From Antedon mediterranea (Eukaryota > Echinodermata > Crinoidea > Comatulida > Antedonidae): a stretch of 64,000 nt of DNA. The DNA lies in contig NC_092674.1 of assembly GCF_964355755.1 (NCBI RefSeq), forward strand, positions 29,376,001 through 29,440,000, given 5' to 3'. Of the stretch, positions 15,401-25,500 are shown in pieces. Every line of letters begins with the position of its first letter. Within the stretch, counting starts at the first letter, position 1. The position numbers and the translations under genes are program-made. Below the pieces are notes generated by a model. That model did not search any database. It was not told the DNA's origin and saw only the letters and a program-made list of their open reading frames with translations.

Positions 15401-16552
15401 TAAACTTCACCTTCAAATGAGATCTAAACATCTTCAGGGAAGAAACATTCCAACAGGTTGGTGCAAAGAGCTGCTTACCTTTAAGAGTAAATAATGATAA
15501 ATACTTTAAAAAATGTCCATGATAAAAGCTGGTACTGATTTAGGTTGTTGCATAGTACAAACACAGTAATGAATGCATGTATTAACTTTAAACTACTAAT
15601 GTTTTTTTTCCAATTTAATTCCAATATTCAGATGAGAAACCAATGGTTGATGTAACATTCATAACACAATTTGATGACCACATCCACATGGCAATGGACA
15701 TTGAACTGGTTATATTTTTACATGATCTAGTGTCCAGTTACATTGACAAGAAAGATAAAGGTAATAAATGCAATGGTCAAGTGTCCACTACTACACTGTA
15801 CACTATTTTGCATTACTTATTTAACTTTAAACATTTTTTTAAGCTCTGTCTACACTATCAAACTTTATGTGACAATGTGATGTGCCCATATATGGACATG
15901 ATGATGTCATATCACTACGATATTTGGGAATATCACCACCATATTTGGGCACATCACATTTTTTTGTCAAACTAGTTTGATAGTGTAGAAGGAGCTTAAT
16001 ATATTACTTTTTTTGTCATTACTGCAGTAATTGACTTTTTTCTGTAGTGCTTTAACAATAAATTGTTTGTTTAAGATCTTTCAAAGACTACTCCTTTAGC
16101 TCCAGACAAGAAACTAGCCGATATGACACCGTCTCGTGGAGAAGAAGACTGGCGTGTCTTCCAATGCACAACATGGCAACTAGAGCCAACAGTCAGGTAC
16201 GCACGATCAACTTAAGGACATAACAGATGTTTAAAACGTCTTTAAACTTACCTCTTAGATAACTTTAGGGTTTTTTCTATATTTTTAAGCTCATACTGTG
16301 GTTATTTTCACTTGTTTCTTGTTATTTGCTTGATACCTTTTTTCCTTTTGTTGCAGACTTCTGTCTCTTGGTGGTAAAGAAATTGAAGCTTTAGGGGCAG
16401 ATTATATCTTGAATAAATTAGGATTTAAACACGCCAGGACAACAATACCTAAGTGGTTCCAAAGAGGTGCCATGGATCCGATGAACAAGATCCTGGCTCT
16501 TCTGGTACACAATTTACTACAGGCAATGCACAGAGAAGAAAAGGTGCAGTGA
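438..16552 (+). CDS. BLTP1: BLTP1 / KIAA1109 (Tweek) C-terminal third, 29 exons, 5' end outside window
   Basis: Exons by splice sites: 438-677, 838-1064, 1524-1728, 2208-2267, 2601-2803, 3428-3502, 4037-4152, 4292-4418, 4954-5048, 5191-5598, 6251-6409, 7058-7220, 7623-7733, 8471-8561, 8860-9108, 9587-9733, 9929-10174, 10270-10431, 11090-11284, 11750-11927, 12188-12345, 12519-12708, 13054-13280, 13743-14000, 14673-14858, 15316-15456, 15632-15760, 16076-16196, 16357-16552. Every junction is GT-AG and phase-compatible, giving about 1,686 residues to a TGA. Diagnostic stretches match my memory of vertebrate KIAA1109: WLNYKNAYDHW, VDYMGGSTLLCQLTEVDL, LACFGGINFRAKSWALF, and near the end ARTTIPKWFQRGAMDP (the FSA C-terminal region). 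A basic helical linker (EQAKIVNDLR, then KLEEAVFKEFRKDMRR) lies on exons 7-8. The family forms a long hydrophobic groove that moves phospholipid at ER-plasma membrane contacts. Exon 6 (75 bp, phase 0-0) could be alternatively spliced. The N-terminal two thirds lie upstream of base 1. Confidence 0.93.
1201..1385. mobile_element. MITE family 2 (TGGTTCCCACTAG ends), copy 1
   Basis: The left end 'aagcgtggttcccactag' and right end 'ctagttggaaccaagctt' are inverted. Inner repeats include 'cgcaacacaaggacgtaacg' and CCAAT-type 'gaccaatcacaagcga'. BLTP1 intron 2. Confidence 0.88.
1900..2055. mobile_element. MITE family 2, copy 2
   Basis: Near-identical to copy 1 with a deletion of about 28 bp in the centre. 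BLTP1 intron 3. Confidence 0.88.
2294..2415. mobile_element. MITE family 1 (GTCTACACTATCAAAC ends), copy 1
   Basis: It opens 'aagctctgtctacactatc' and closes with the inverted 'gatagtatagacagag'. The core includes 'gtgatatgacatcatcacc'. BLTP1 intron. Confidence 0.85.
2456..2521. mobile_element. MITE family 1, copy 2 (truncated)
   Basis: Only the right half remains: 'gtccatatatgggcacatca', then 'gatagtgtagacagagcttt'. It lies 40 bp from copy 1. Confidence 0.75.
4381..4912 (+). repeat. Tandem array of the BLTP1 exon 8 3' end plus splice donor, 8 copies
   Basis: The last 37 bp of exon 8 and the first 25-30 bp of the following intron are repeated about eight times, in units of about 66 bp. Each copy carries ATGAGGCGCAAACTAAGAAA, then GGAGGAACTAAG, then gtaattcat. 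Copies 3-5 and 6-8 form a 201-bp higher-order repeat. Copies 1-7 keep an intact AAG|gtaatt donor; copy 8 reads AAG|ttaatt and has lost it. Reading from exon 8 into copy 2 hits a TGA, so use of a downstream donor would truncate the protein. Confidence 0.9.
5735..5995 (+). mobile_element. Fragment resembling a non-LTR retrotransposon 3' region
   Basis: It lies in BLTP1 intron 10. It holds the phrase 'ccatccactgctggatgaaggcctc', followed by cysteine-codon-rich text. I recognise this as the widespread 3' segment of RTE-like and related non-LTR elements in invertebrates. A 103-aa open frame here is simply this repeat. The assignment is from memory and no RT motifs are present. Confidence 0.4.
6850..7018. 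mobile_element. MITE family 1, copy 3
   Basis: Full-length. The right end is split by a small palindromic insert, 'atggagttataactccat'. BLTP1 intron 11. Confidence 0.85.
7430..7595. mobile_element. SINE-like fragment in a BLTP1 intron
   Basis: The text 'gtggctgtgtgtatactagtaaaccagggtaaccctccact' resembles the middle of the fuller element at 8000-8325. It ends with 'gcattgagactgcgccgctatatgaat'. No coding signal is seen. Confidence 0.45.
7800..7948. mobile_element. MITE family 1, copy 4
   Basis: Both ends are present: 'gtctacactatcaaac' and 'gtttgatagtgtagac'. BLTP1 intron 13. Confidence 0.88.
8000..8325 (-). mobile_element. tRNA-derived SINE, - orientation
   Basis: Read on the - strand, it starts with a tRNA-like head: an A-box-like GTGGCTGAGCGG, then a B-box-like GGTTCGAGGCTC about 45 bp later. 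This resembles a Leu/Ser-type tRNA. It ends in a simple TCAATCAATCAATCA tail (7999-8017 on the + strand). It sits in the intron between BLTP1 exons 13 and 14. Confidence 0.6.
9378..9563. mobile_element. MITE family 1, copy 5
   Basis: Full-length, with three repeats of 'atcactaccatatttgggc' in the core. BLTP1 intron 15, ending 24 bp before the next acceptor. Confidence 0.85.
10775..11010. repeat. Two tandem intronic copies of about 110 bp
   Basis: The block 'attattagtatcattg ttttatataacatttttc' through 'tttgtag.agagagaaa.aacattttaatga' occurs twice in tandem in the intron before BLTP1 exon 19. The copies differ by indels in poly-T tracts. No function is seen. Confidence 0.6.
12043..12173. mobile_element. 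MITE family 1, copy 6
   Basis: Both ends recognisable. It ends 14 bp before the acceptor of BLTP1 exon 21. Confidence 0.82.
12748..12954. mobile_element. MITE family 1, copy 7, with an internal insertion
   Basis: Ends are intact; the core is interrupted by about 75 bp of AT-rich sequence. BLTP1 intron 22. Confidence 0.82.
14166..14600. mobile_element. 435-bp foldback element with 170-bp inverted arms
   Basis: The left arm (14166-14335) and right arm (14432-14600) are near-perfect inverted repeats. They begin AATATAAT and contain GGTGACGTAG and CCTACTAACAGCAAGGC. A spacer of about 95 bp separates them. The termini are flanked by TGAT on both sides (14162-14165 and 14601-14604), which fits a 4-bp target-site duplication. 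It lies in the BLTP1 intron between exons 24 and 25. High arm identity implies a recent insertion. There is no coding capacity, so it would be non-autonomous. Confidence 0.8.
14898..15058. mobile_element. MITE-like element with GGCCGTAGC ends, copy 1
   Basis: It starts 'aaggccgtagcgagagggtt' and ends 'tcatgctggccacggcac'. It has a TA-rich middle containing 'gcaaagatgctttaaatatt'. It matches, in inverted orientation, the copy at 18513-18672. It lies in a BLTP1 intron. Confidence 0.6.
15167..15237. mobile_element. MITE family 1, copy 8 (internally deleted)
   Basis: Only the core 'catatatggacatgatgaca' and the right end 'gatagtgtagacagac' remain. BLTP1 intron 25. Confidence 0.75.
15840..16000. 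mobile_element. MITE family 1, copy 9
   Basis: Full-length, one of the cleanest copies. BLTP1 intron 27. Confidence 0.88.
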
Positions 16553-16890
16553 TGGTGCATATAGAGAAGAAGTTAGAGAGATGTTGCCAAAACAGCAAGA
16601 TCTTTTGCTGTTTTTACTACATGCTATGCACAGAGAAGAAAGGTGGAAGTGATGTTGCTAAAACAGCAAGATCTTTTGCTAAAAAAGAGTATTTAAAAAG
16701 AGGAAAAGTTACAGCGATAATGCTGAGAAGAAGTTAGAGTGATGTTGGGAAAACAGCAATATCTTTTGCTGTTTTTATGAACAGAGAAGAAAAAGGTACA
16801 GTGATGGTGCATGTAGAGAAGAAAAGTAAGTGGGGTTGACAAAACAACAAGATGTTTTGCTGTGTTACAGAGTATGCAAAGAGAAGAAAA
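16525..16890 (+). repeat. Degenerate tandem repeat from the BLTP1 stop region into its 3' UTR
   Basis: The end of the last coding exon, 'gcacagagaagaaaaggtgcagtgatg', recurs in diverged units of about 75-100 bp, with 'aaaacagcaagatcttttgctgtttt' between. At least four units are visible. The stop codon (16550-16552) sits in the first unit, so the final residues HREEKVQ derive from the repeat. Confidence 0.65.
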
Positions 16891-17690
16891 GTTTATAGAA
16901 GATCATTATTTACAAATTACCTATTAAGTTCTTGAGACTGCCTAACATTTGTTTTTAAAGGCCTTTAGTTATGTTTTTATATCATATTTTTAATGTTTAT
17001 CATCAATAATTTTATTCATAATAATACCTTTTTACATATTGCAATAATATAAGTAGTTAAATCTTAACAAACCGGACACCCTTTGGCTGGCCCAAAATGT
17101 TTTCCAATTGATTTTAGGACAATGTTCAGGAGCCTTTCTTGTTTTCCGGAAGTTCAGTATCATAGAGTAGACTGTATTACATTTTTATTAATAATGTAAT
17201 ATTATATTATAAACTAGTGTATATAATAATCTTATAATCATCAATTTTGTAAGATATTTTAGTGTATGTTATGTTTTGTTTCATTATGTAAAAATATTTA
17301 TACAGTATTATCAAAAAAATAGCAGTTATCAACTAATATTACTTTATCATGTAAATATAATTTACCAAGTATTCAAATAGTTTTGGTTACTAATTAAATA
17401 ACAATCAATGTTAGGCATCCACCTAAATAAAATTATGTATTTTATTTTGTGAATATAAAATTGTGTGAAAAACTACTGTATATTAAAAAGTATTTTCTTT
17501 TCTATTAACTTCCTACATAATGTCATCAAAGAATGATTACAAACGTTGATAGTACAGGTATTATTAACAATTGATAATAATACTAGTACAATGTTTTGTT
17601 TTTTGCTATCATTTAATACATCAAAAACAATCAAACATAATCTACATCAGTAATATTATTATAATGCCGATAATATTTATTATAACAGCA
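16553..17690 (+). other. BLTP1 3' UTR and downstream AT-rich DNA
   Basis: No coding exons are seen. After the degenerate tandem repeat the sequence is AT-rich. A candidate poly(A) signal AATAAA occurs near 17426, in 'cacctaaataaaattatg'. The true 3' end cannot be fixed from sequence alone. Confidence 0.4.
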
Positions 17691-17759
17691 CACCGATTAG
17701 TAGGTCTATGTTACGAGGCAAAATAGAGGTGTTTGTCTGGGAAAAGTATCGAATTGTGG

Positions 17760-18390
17760 TTTCCACTCTGAGACGCAACGCAAAGGTATGTGACGCAACG
17801 CAAAGATACGTGACACAACACAAAGATACGTGACGCAACGCAAAGAAACGTGACGCAACACAAAGATACATAGACAACGCAAAGATACGTGACGCAACGC
17901 AAAGATACGTAAACAACGCAAAGATACGTGACGCAACACAAAGATACGCGACGCAACGCAAAGATACGTAGACAACGCAAAGATACGTGACGCAACACAA
18001 AGATACATAGACAACGCAAAGATACGTGACACAACACAAAGATACGTGACGCAACACAAAGATACATAGACAACGCAAAGATACGTGACACAACACAAAG
18101 ATACGTGACGCAACGCAAAGATACGTAGACAACGCAAAGATACGTGACGCAACACAAAGATACGTGACGCAACGCAAACATACGTAGACAACGCAATGAT
18201 ACGTGACGCAACGCAAAGATACATAAACAACGCAAAGATACGTGACACAACACAAAGATACGTGACGCAACGCAAAGATACATAGACAACGCAAAGATAC
18301 GTGACACAACACAAAGATACGTGACGCAACGCAAAGATACGTAGACAACGCAAAGATACGTGACGCAGCACAAAGATACATGGACAACGC
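17760..18390. repeat. Minisatellite of 19-20-bp units (GACGCAACGCAAAGATACGT)
   Basis: About 32 irregular units alternate between AAAGATACGTGACGCAACGC and AAAGATACGTAGACAACGC. It starts directly after 'gtggtttccactctgagacg', which resembles an end of the TGGTTCCCACTAG MITE family. No stop codon occurs in any - strand frame, so three long Cys/Val/Leu-rich spurious frames result. Confidence 0.9.
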
Positions 18391-18512
18391 AGTGAGTTGA
18401 TCAAGCCTTAGCCTATTCCTAAAATGTACAACAGTAAAGTGCTTTTTTTCCCCGCGGATGGCATTTGTTCCCATCCCTTCACTATTCACACGTATCATTA
18501 GAAATACTGACG

Positions 18513-18672
18513 ACAGGGCCGTAGCTAGCATGAGGCAGACTAGACGCTCGCCTTGTCTGAAATTTTCACTACCCATCCCAATTCCCTAGCAGAGATCGTC
18601 ATATTTTATATTAATAATTATATTTAAAGCATCTTTGCTTCGTCTGTTTTTAACCTCTCGCTACGGCCTTGC
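18513..18672. mobile_element. MITE-like element with GGCCGTAGC ends, copy 2
   Basis: It begins 'gggccgtagctagcatgagg' and ends 'ctcgctacggccttg'. The internal 'aaagcatctttgcttcg' is the reverse complement of the middle of the copy at 14898-15058. It is intergenic between BLTP1 and the secreted mosaic gene. Confidence 0.6.
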
Positions 18673-19550
18673 TGACTATCAGTAATTTCAAACGTCCTGT
18701 CGTTTGAAAGTGCAATATGGATGTTGACAAATTTGAACGTTAGCTCAATGTGGCAAAACAATCGAAACTTATCCCTAAAACCCAAAATTTGTCAATAATA
18801 ACTTCTACGATTACTAGAAAATAATAATAATAGTTCATTCATTATATAACGCATATAAGCAAGCTCTCAATGCGCTGCACATTATTATCCTGGTCATTTT
18901 AAATCAAACACGTATGGAATCATACTAACATAATAATGCAGCTAGTAATCAGCGCAAAGTTGTGTCTTGATCTAACCGCTCTCGAAAGCCACCGCAATAA
19001 TACAGCTGGGTTCATTATTTTCTTCTTCAGTTACGTCATTAATTTCCCAATTTTACGTCGATCGTCATCGCACGTGCAACTCCAATATCTGAAATCACAA
19101 TAATAAAATCAACTAAAAAAGTAGGCCTACATTTTATTCTTATAGATTACATTAACTGTCCACGCAATGGTATATTTGTTTGAATTAATTTTGTTCTTTC
19201 GTATAATATTCAGAAGACGGTAGGTATATTTTGACTGAAATGTAGATTTTTTTCTCCTTTGAACTTCATAAACAAACCCACACCGTGTATTCTTTTTATA
19301 ATATATATATCTTGTACATTATTTCGGAATTCAATGAATATTTATGGGATGCCTGGACGGCCTTTCCTAGGCCCTAGGTTTGACATTTTGTGGGATACTG
19401 TTGAGCCAAAGCAATCTTAACAACAGGATGCATGGGCTCCGGAGATCAAAAGGTTTATCTATGGCTGCGACAAAATCAGTTCACAACGGACTATTACGAG
19501 TTCCTGCCTTGGCAAGGTGAGCTCAGTGTCCTGATTGTCCTTGATTGGGC
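18673..19550. other. Intergenic DNA, nothing coding seen
   Basis: This is AT-rich DNA between the convergent ends of BLTP1 and the secreted mosaic gene. No ORF, RNA gene or clear repeat is recognised. If the last visible exon of the mosaic gene is spliced at 19556 rather than terminating, a further exon could lie here. Confidence 0.35.
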
Positions 19551-22500
19551 CTACTTACTTCCTGTGTACCAATTCTGTCTAGTTGTTGCTCGACTATAAA
19601 GTATTACTGGGCTTGAGTCGTATCCTTGCCACTCTATGCATCCAGTTCCTTCATCGACTATCAACCAGCCTATGTCTCCAGCACATCCTCCATAATAACT
19701 GTTGATGAAAAATCTTCTTCTACAATAATAAAAACAGACGGAATACCGTAATTAATTTTGTTGTTGAGGTTCCAATCCGGCGCCCACTCTATTAAAGCTT
19801 GGTTCCCACTAGAACGTAACGCAAGGACGTAAACGCAACGCAAGCGTTTTAACCAATGACAAGCGAAGTTATAGACAGTTAGCAATCAAAAGCGAATAAG
19901 CCATCGCTTGTGATTGGTCAATTCACTTGCGTTGCGTTACGTCCTTGCGTTGCGTCGCTAGTGGGAACCACGCTTCAGTGGTGCTCAGGAAACCAATATC
20001 TGAGTGTTTTAAACTAAACGTGAAGTAAAATTCATTTGGTGTATCGTAACATTAAGTGTGTCTATTGTCAGTTTGCACCGCCGTGATAATACGTACTGCG
20101 TACTAAAAGCAAGGACAAATAAGCTTGGTTCAAACCATACGACGCAACGCAAAGCGAGTTGACCAATGACAAGCAACAGTTCGAATAATCCATCGCTTGT
20201 AATTGGTTAGATTGCTTACGTCGTGCTTACGTCGACCTAGTGGGAACCAAGCGTAAAGCACATCTCTGATTGAAGCGTACGTACGAGTGCGCTTATGAAT
20301 GTGTCTTCGGTGATTTTACATGACGTGTTCTGCAGTTGCCTTTTGCGGTATGAGTGTATAGTCACGTGGTGTACTCTCAACATTACTTAGTGTACACTAT
20401 CAACATTATTATTCGTCAGTAATTTTTTCATATACGTTTGACTCTCACTGGCTAAATCCGGCATTCAAATTATGTCGAAAAAGCTAAAAATGCCCAATGC
20501 CTCCCAGCCAGCGTTGGAGGGGCCTGGGGCTTTTGTGTTACGCCATTGCACGGGATATAAGAAGAAGAAAGTGATAATAACGAACTCATTGCTACTTTGA
20601 CCATCAATACTGAAATAGTTGACGCTCTGTGTTGTCAGATCACTCCACGGCGAATACTCGACGTTTTCCCGTGCGAACCAGGTGTCCTTGGTGGTACCTA
20701 CTCCATTGAACAAGATCGACAGTAACTCTTTGTTGAATTCGGAATACAAAGTCAGCCGTACCTTATATAAAATAAATGCAAAATTGTGAATCCCTGAAAT
20801 TAATTTCCGGCGACAAAGAAGAGGATAAGATTTTTTCCCATCGTTTCACACCAGACACGATAACGAACTCGATAAAGGATATTGGTATCAATAGTGGAAT
20901 ATAGGATCGTAAAGAATGTCTTTATTTATTGTGCACGTGAAGAAAAAAGTTCTAGCCAATCAGAAGAAGGATTCTACTGGAAGAACCTGTCTATTATGCT
21001 TAAAAACGTTTTACCTACAGTAACCCGTCCGTAAATAAACTGAACACTCCTTCAAACTAATCTATTCGGCTGATTTCGATGGCAGCCGAAAAAAACCAAA
21101 AGAGAGCACCGCCTTCCTTAACTGTCATGTTGATAAAACTAATACGCTAACCTACCTTTGTAATACTAAGTGACGACCAGTTGTTCATAATGGCCACGTT
21201 CCTATAGTGCGTATTACTTATCAGAAACCTGTGCGCATGATAACTCGACGCACCCGTACCACTAACCCACGCATCGTAAATACTCAGTCCGTTTCGAGAT
21301 ATTCCTTTGAAGACTCGAGCCCATTGGTGTCCTAAATGGTGTTAATCAACATGTATGTATAATGAATGAATCAATTACATTAGATTTCAAAGCGATAAAC
21401 CCAACGATGGCCACAGTGCACCGCCTACCACAAACGACAGGGGCTAAGATTGATGGGCCCAGTAAACACGTACTCTTCCGACATGGGTCAGATATGTGTT
21501 TGGACGCCTAACAGTTATCCTAAACCAATGACAGCAGTTCGAATAATCCATTGCTTGTAATTGGTCAATTCACTTGCGTTGCGTTGCGTCCTTGTGTTGC
21601 GTTTACTACCCCGAGAAAGCTTAAGCGTGGTTCCCACTAGAACGCAACACAACGTAACGCAGCGACGTATCGACGCAAGGTGCTGTATTGCGTAAATCAC
21701 AAGTGTGAACCGACGACGGAACAGTGCTGTAAAGTCGCAGGTTTGATTTCACGCAGGCGGGAGCAAACACAATTATCGGAAGGGCATTTTCTTACGTTGC
21801 GTAGGTTGCGTTACGTTGCGTTGCTAGTGGGAACCACGCTTTAGACGCAACTTAACGCAGCGACGTATTGACGCAAATCGTTGTATTGCGTAATCACAAG
21901 TGGGAACCGACGATGCAACAGTGCTGTACACATCGCGCGCTACGGGAAATCAAATCAGTTTGATTTCACGCAACAACCCAAGGCAAAAGAACACTGGAAA
22001 ATATAGTTCAGCTCGTACTCATAGGTATGCGGGGTGAACCAGGTATACGGCACGCTAACGTTGACGCGCAACAAGCAGGTTTGATTTCACGCAGGCGGGG
22101 GCAAACACAATTATTGCAATGGCATTTGCTTACGTTGCGTAGGTTGCGTCGCTAGTGGAAACCAAGCTTTATTCTGCCAGTAGTAGGCCTACAGCGGTAG
22201 CATCTCTGCCATAGGCCTATGCCCTTTACATAAATTAATTCTTGAAACTTCTTAAAACTCATATTGTGAATCTTACCAAATCTGCAGCCAAGAATTTCTA
22301 CACGCATACTTATATAGTTCTTCCATTCCCTGGCGTGGAATTTGATTGCTGTCGCTCGTACTGTCTGAGAAAAATAATGTGCACGTGGGTCGTCTCTGTG
22401 AAAATTACCATCAAAAACCTGCATAAGTAAATAAAATATGTATTTACACAATATTATTAATAGTTTATAGTCAGTAATTTTAATTTTCTGTTTTTGTGAA

Positions 22501-25500
22501 AGCTGTTTTTTTTTATTTTTTTATTTTATTTTATTCAATTTCCAGGTAACATACAAAAATCATAAACAAGGTACGGCATCATTCAACAAAACAGAACAAA
22601 AGTACTATCAGCACCTGCGGGTAACCAAAAGTGGATCAGTTCAAAAGAACTGCACTGTCGAGTGGCTTTCCCAACTAATAGTACGAAAAACGCAATAGAC
22701 ATAAAAACACAGTGATAGTCTAGATGAATTCGATATCAGTAATACATTTTTTCAAATCCATTCTAAACCCCCCAAAGTTAAACAGGACTTTGTTACGAAC
22801 TTCATGCGGGATACATTCCCATATTCGAGGGAAATTAACAAACAGGGAGTATTTAAATGCATTAGTTCTAGCATACATGTGTTTAAAGGTGAGCGACTCT
22901 GGATACCGAGAATTAATTGTAAGGTATTCAAATATATCAAAATCAATTAAATTATGCAAACACTTAACTACAAAAATTATACTATGAAATTTCATTCTTT
23001 GAACCATATCTGGTAAATTTAGTATCTTAAGCCTGTCAGTGAAATCGTTAAGCATGTGCACTTGTAACCATAGTGTTATAGACGTATCCAAGTATAGGCC
23101 CATAGGGAAGTTATAAAACATATATTTTTTTTAAGTTGAATGAAGTAATAGCAAACGCATAGTGTATATTATTATAACTAAACAAAAAATGCATTGATCT
23201 TTTTTTCAAATATAAACATTGTACTGTGTATAATTGTATGATTTATTTAAATATTGTTTTTGTTTGTTTTTTTGTTTTTGTTTTTGTTTTTTTAATTTTG
23301 CAATTTGTATGTGCATTTGTAGGAACAAGCATGTGTTGGTCTGGGCCTCCGTGGATAAATAGAGTTGAACTTTAACTTAACAACCTCCGAACTAAGCTGC
23401 ATCTCAATTCTTCTTGTCCAGTCAAAAAGTTTTATAAATTACTGCTTGGTTAGTTACAGAATTTCCAACTTGAAAATTAAAAAAAAAAGGTTTAGACCTA
23501 CCTTTATTTTACCATTTCCGTCCGTGATATATGTCTCTCCCACCTGGTCGACTTCAAAGTAACTAATCGTGTAATGAGTGACCCATTGATCATCGTAAGT
23601 TATATCTCGTCCCTGTGTGACAACGCCTGTGATATTGTGTTCAACCAGTAAATCCACTTTAAGCCATTCGTTTGCGCCTGGATATGTAACCCAGGCTGAA
23701 ACACAGGCACTTGCTGAATTCACATCCCCTTCATTTTTATGTAATCTTCCGCAATACGCATAGCACGCGGCACAATTATATAAAGAACTAGCCGATATCT
23801 GATCATTAAGTATACCCCCTGACTGCATTCCGAGAGCACCAGTACATTCTAGAGAAAATTATAAAATTATTAAGTAAACGTTTACAGAAAATGGTATGTC
23901 GCACGTTTAAAATTTCTATTTTTATTTTTTTTTTGTCAACGGTCGCGTTAGGCGTTCCATACCTTCAACTGGACAGTAATCTGAAACATATCCAGTTGAA
24001 ATACAACGGCAGATGTAACCCTCTTTATTGTCCGATGGCTCACACATCTTCCCAATTCCACAATCAACTACATTGCACTTGCTAAAGCTTCTCTGAAATC
24101 AATAAAAACAATAATTATGTGGTCAGTCCTCGGTGATGATATGAATATAGGTGGACGATCAAATATCTATAATTTATCAATTACAAAATGTAAGAACGTA
24201 CTTTTACAAAGGCGTAATAGAAAGCTAAAAATACTCAGTGTGGATATCCAAACTGATCCACCTCTAATACACTAATATAAATGTTTTTATTATTTAACTT
24301 GTACATTTTTTAATATTTGTACTGGTTTTTTTTGTTACCATTTCCAAGACTTCTATAAACATCCACATAATATTGATTTCATTTCATTTATTTTGTCTCA
24401 TAAAAATACAATATAAAAAAACATGGACATGAACAAGAAAACATCACACAAAACCAGGCAGAGACAGGATACCTAAAAAGCGAACTTAATCACTATCTAG
24501 TAGGTCTCCTATTGCACTGATTGTATAAAAAACATTTAATCAAATTGTCATCCCAACTGACACAAAGTTCATACACGCATAGGCCTACAATTTCATCAGA
24601 GTTTGAACGCGCGCGTACAAATTCAGTATGCTTACAATTTAATCAGAGTTTGAGCGCGCGCGTACAACATAAGTACCAATTCATCAAAATTTGAACGCGC
24701 GCGTAAAATTTGTCACATCCAGTATACTTTACCATTGTTTTTGGCTCCATTTCCAAATACGTTTGTCCAATCTCTGAGACGTAATTTGAAGGATCACTAT
24801 CTTTGGCGATGTTGTTTAAGTCACATGACATCTGACCATTATTATAATTGATGGACTTGCATAGTTCATTTTGAATACATCTTGATATGCACGCAATGCG
24901 GTTTAGGTTCGTTATGGTCTCAATACTGTTACTTTGAAGTTTATAGTCTTGCTCCACGTGAAGTTTGAATACCAATTGAGGATCTGAAAACACGAATGTT
25001 GTGGTATACCATAAATTATTTATTAGTAAAAATAGATTAAATGGATAAATTAGAACGCGCCAATAAACTATACGCACACCTATTTTTCTGAGCATGCGCT
25101 TTGTAACGGTCTGTACTACTAGACACGCGTCGTGAAATTCCAGAAGTTCACTCCTTCACAATATTTCCGTTGGTCCTTTTCTAAAGCAATCAGTTCGGTT
25201 CCTTTTAGTAACCTTTGAAACATTTTATTCATTGTTCTATCAATATAATATTATTCTTTTATAAGTTGGATTCCAACGTTTAATTACTCTTTTGTGACTT
25301 TTGCGTCATATACGAGGCGCCGTCCGAAACACTACCTCTGTCCTACAGAATGGGTAGTATGTCGGATGACGCCCCGTAGTTCATACACACCATGATCACC
25401 AAGTACGACAGGTTCAAATGAAATGTATCGTTGTACACGTTGCGTGAACGTAACGTGTGTATCTTCTGAACCAAGCACTTCGTTCGTTTCCGTTCTCAAG

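Noticed and set aside
17680-18576. Three long - strand frames (298, 232 and 220 codons), Cys/Val-rich
   Set aside because: All three frames are open only because the minisatellite unit lacks stop codons on that strand; no splice or start context.
20465-20585. Extension of mosaic exon 9 to a stop at 20465
   Set aside because: These residues are encoded by an interspersed repeat; a phase-matching donor at 20586 joins to the RRFFIN exon at 19719, restoring the expected domain.
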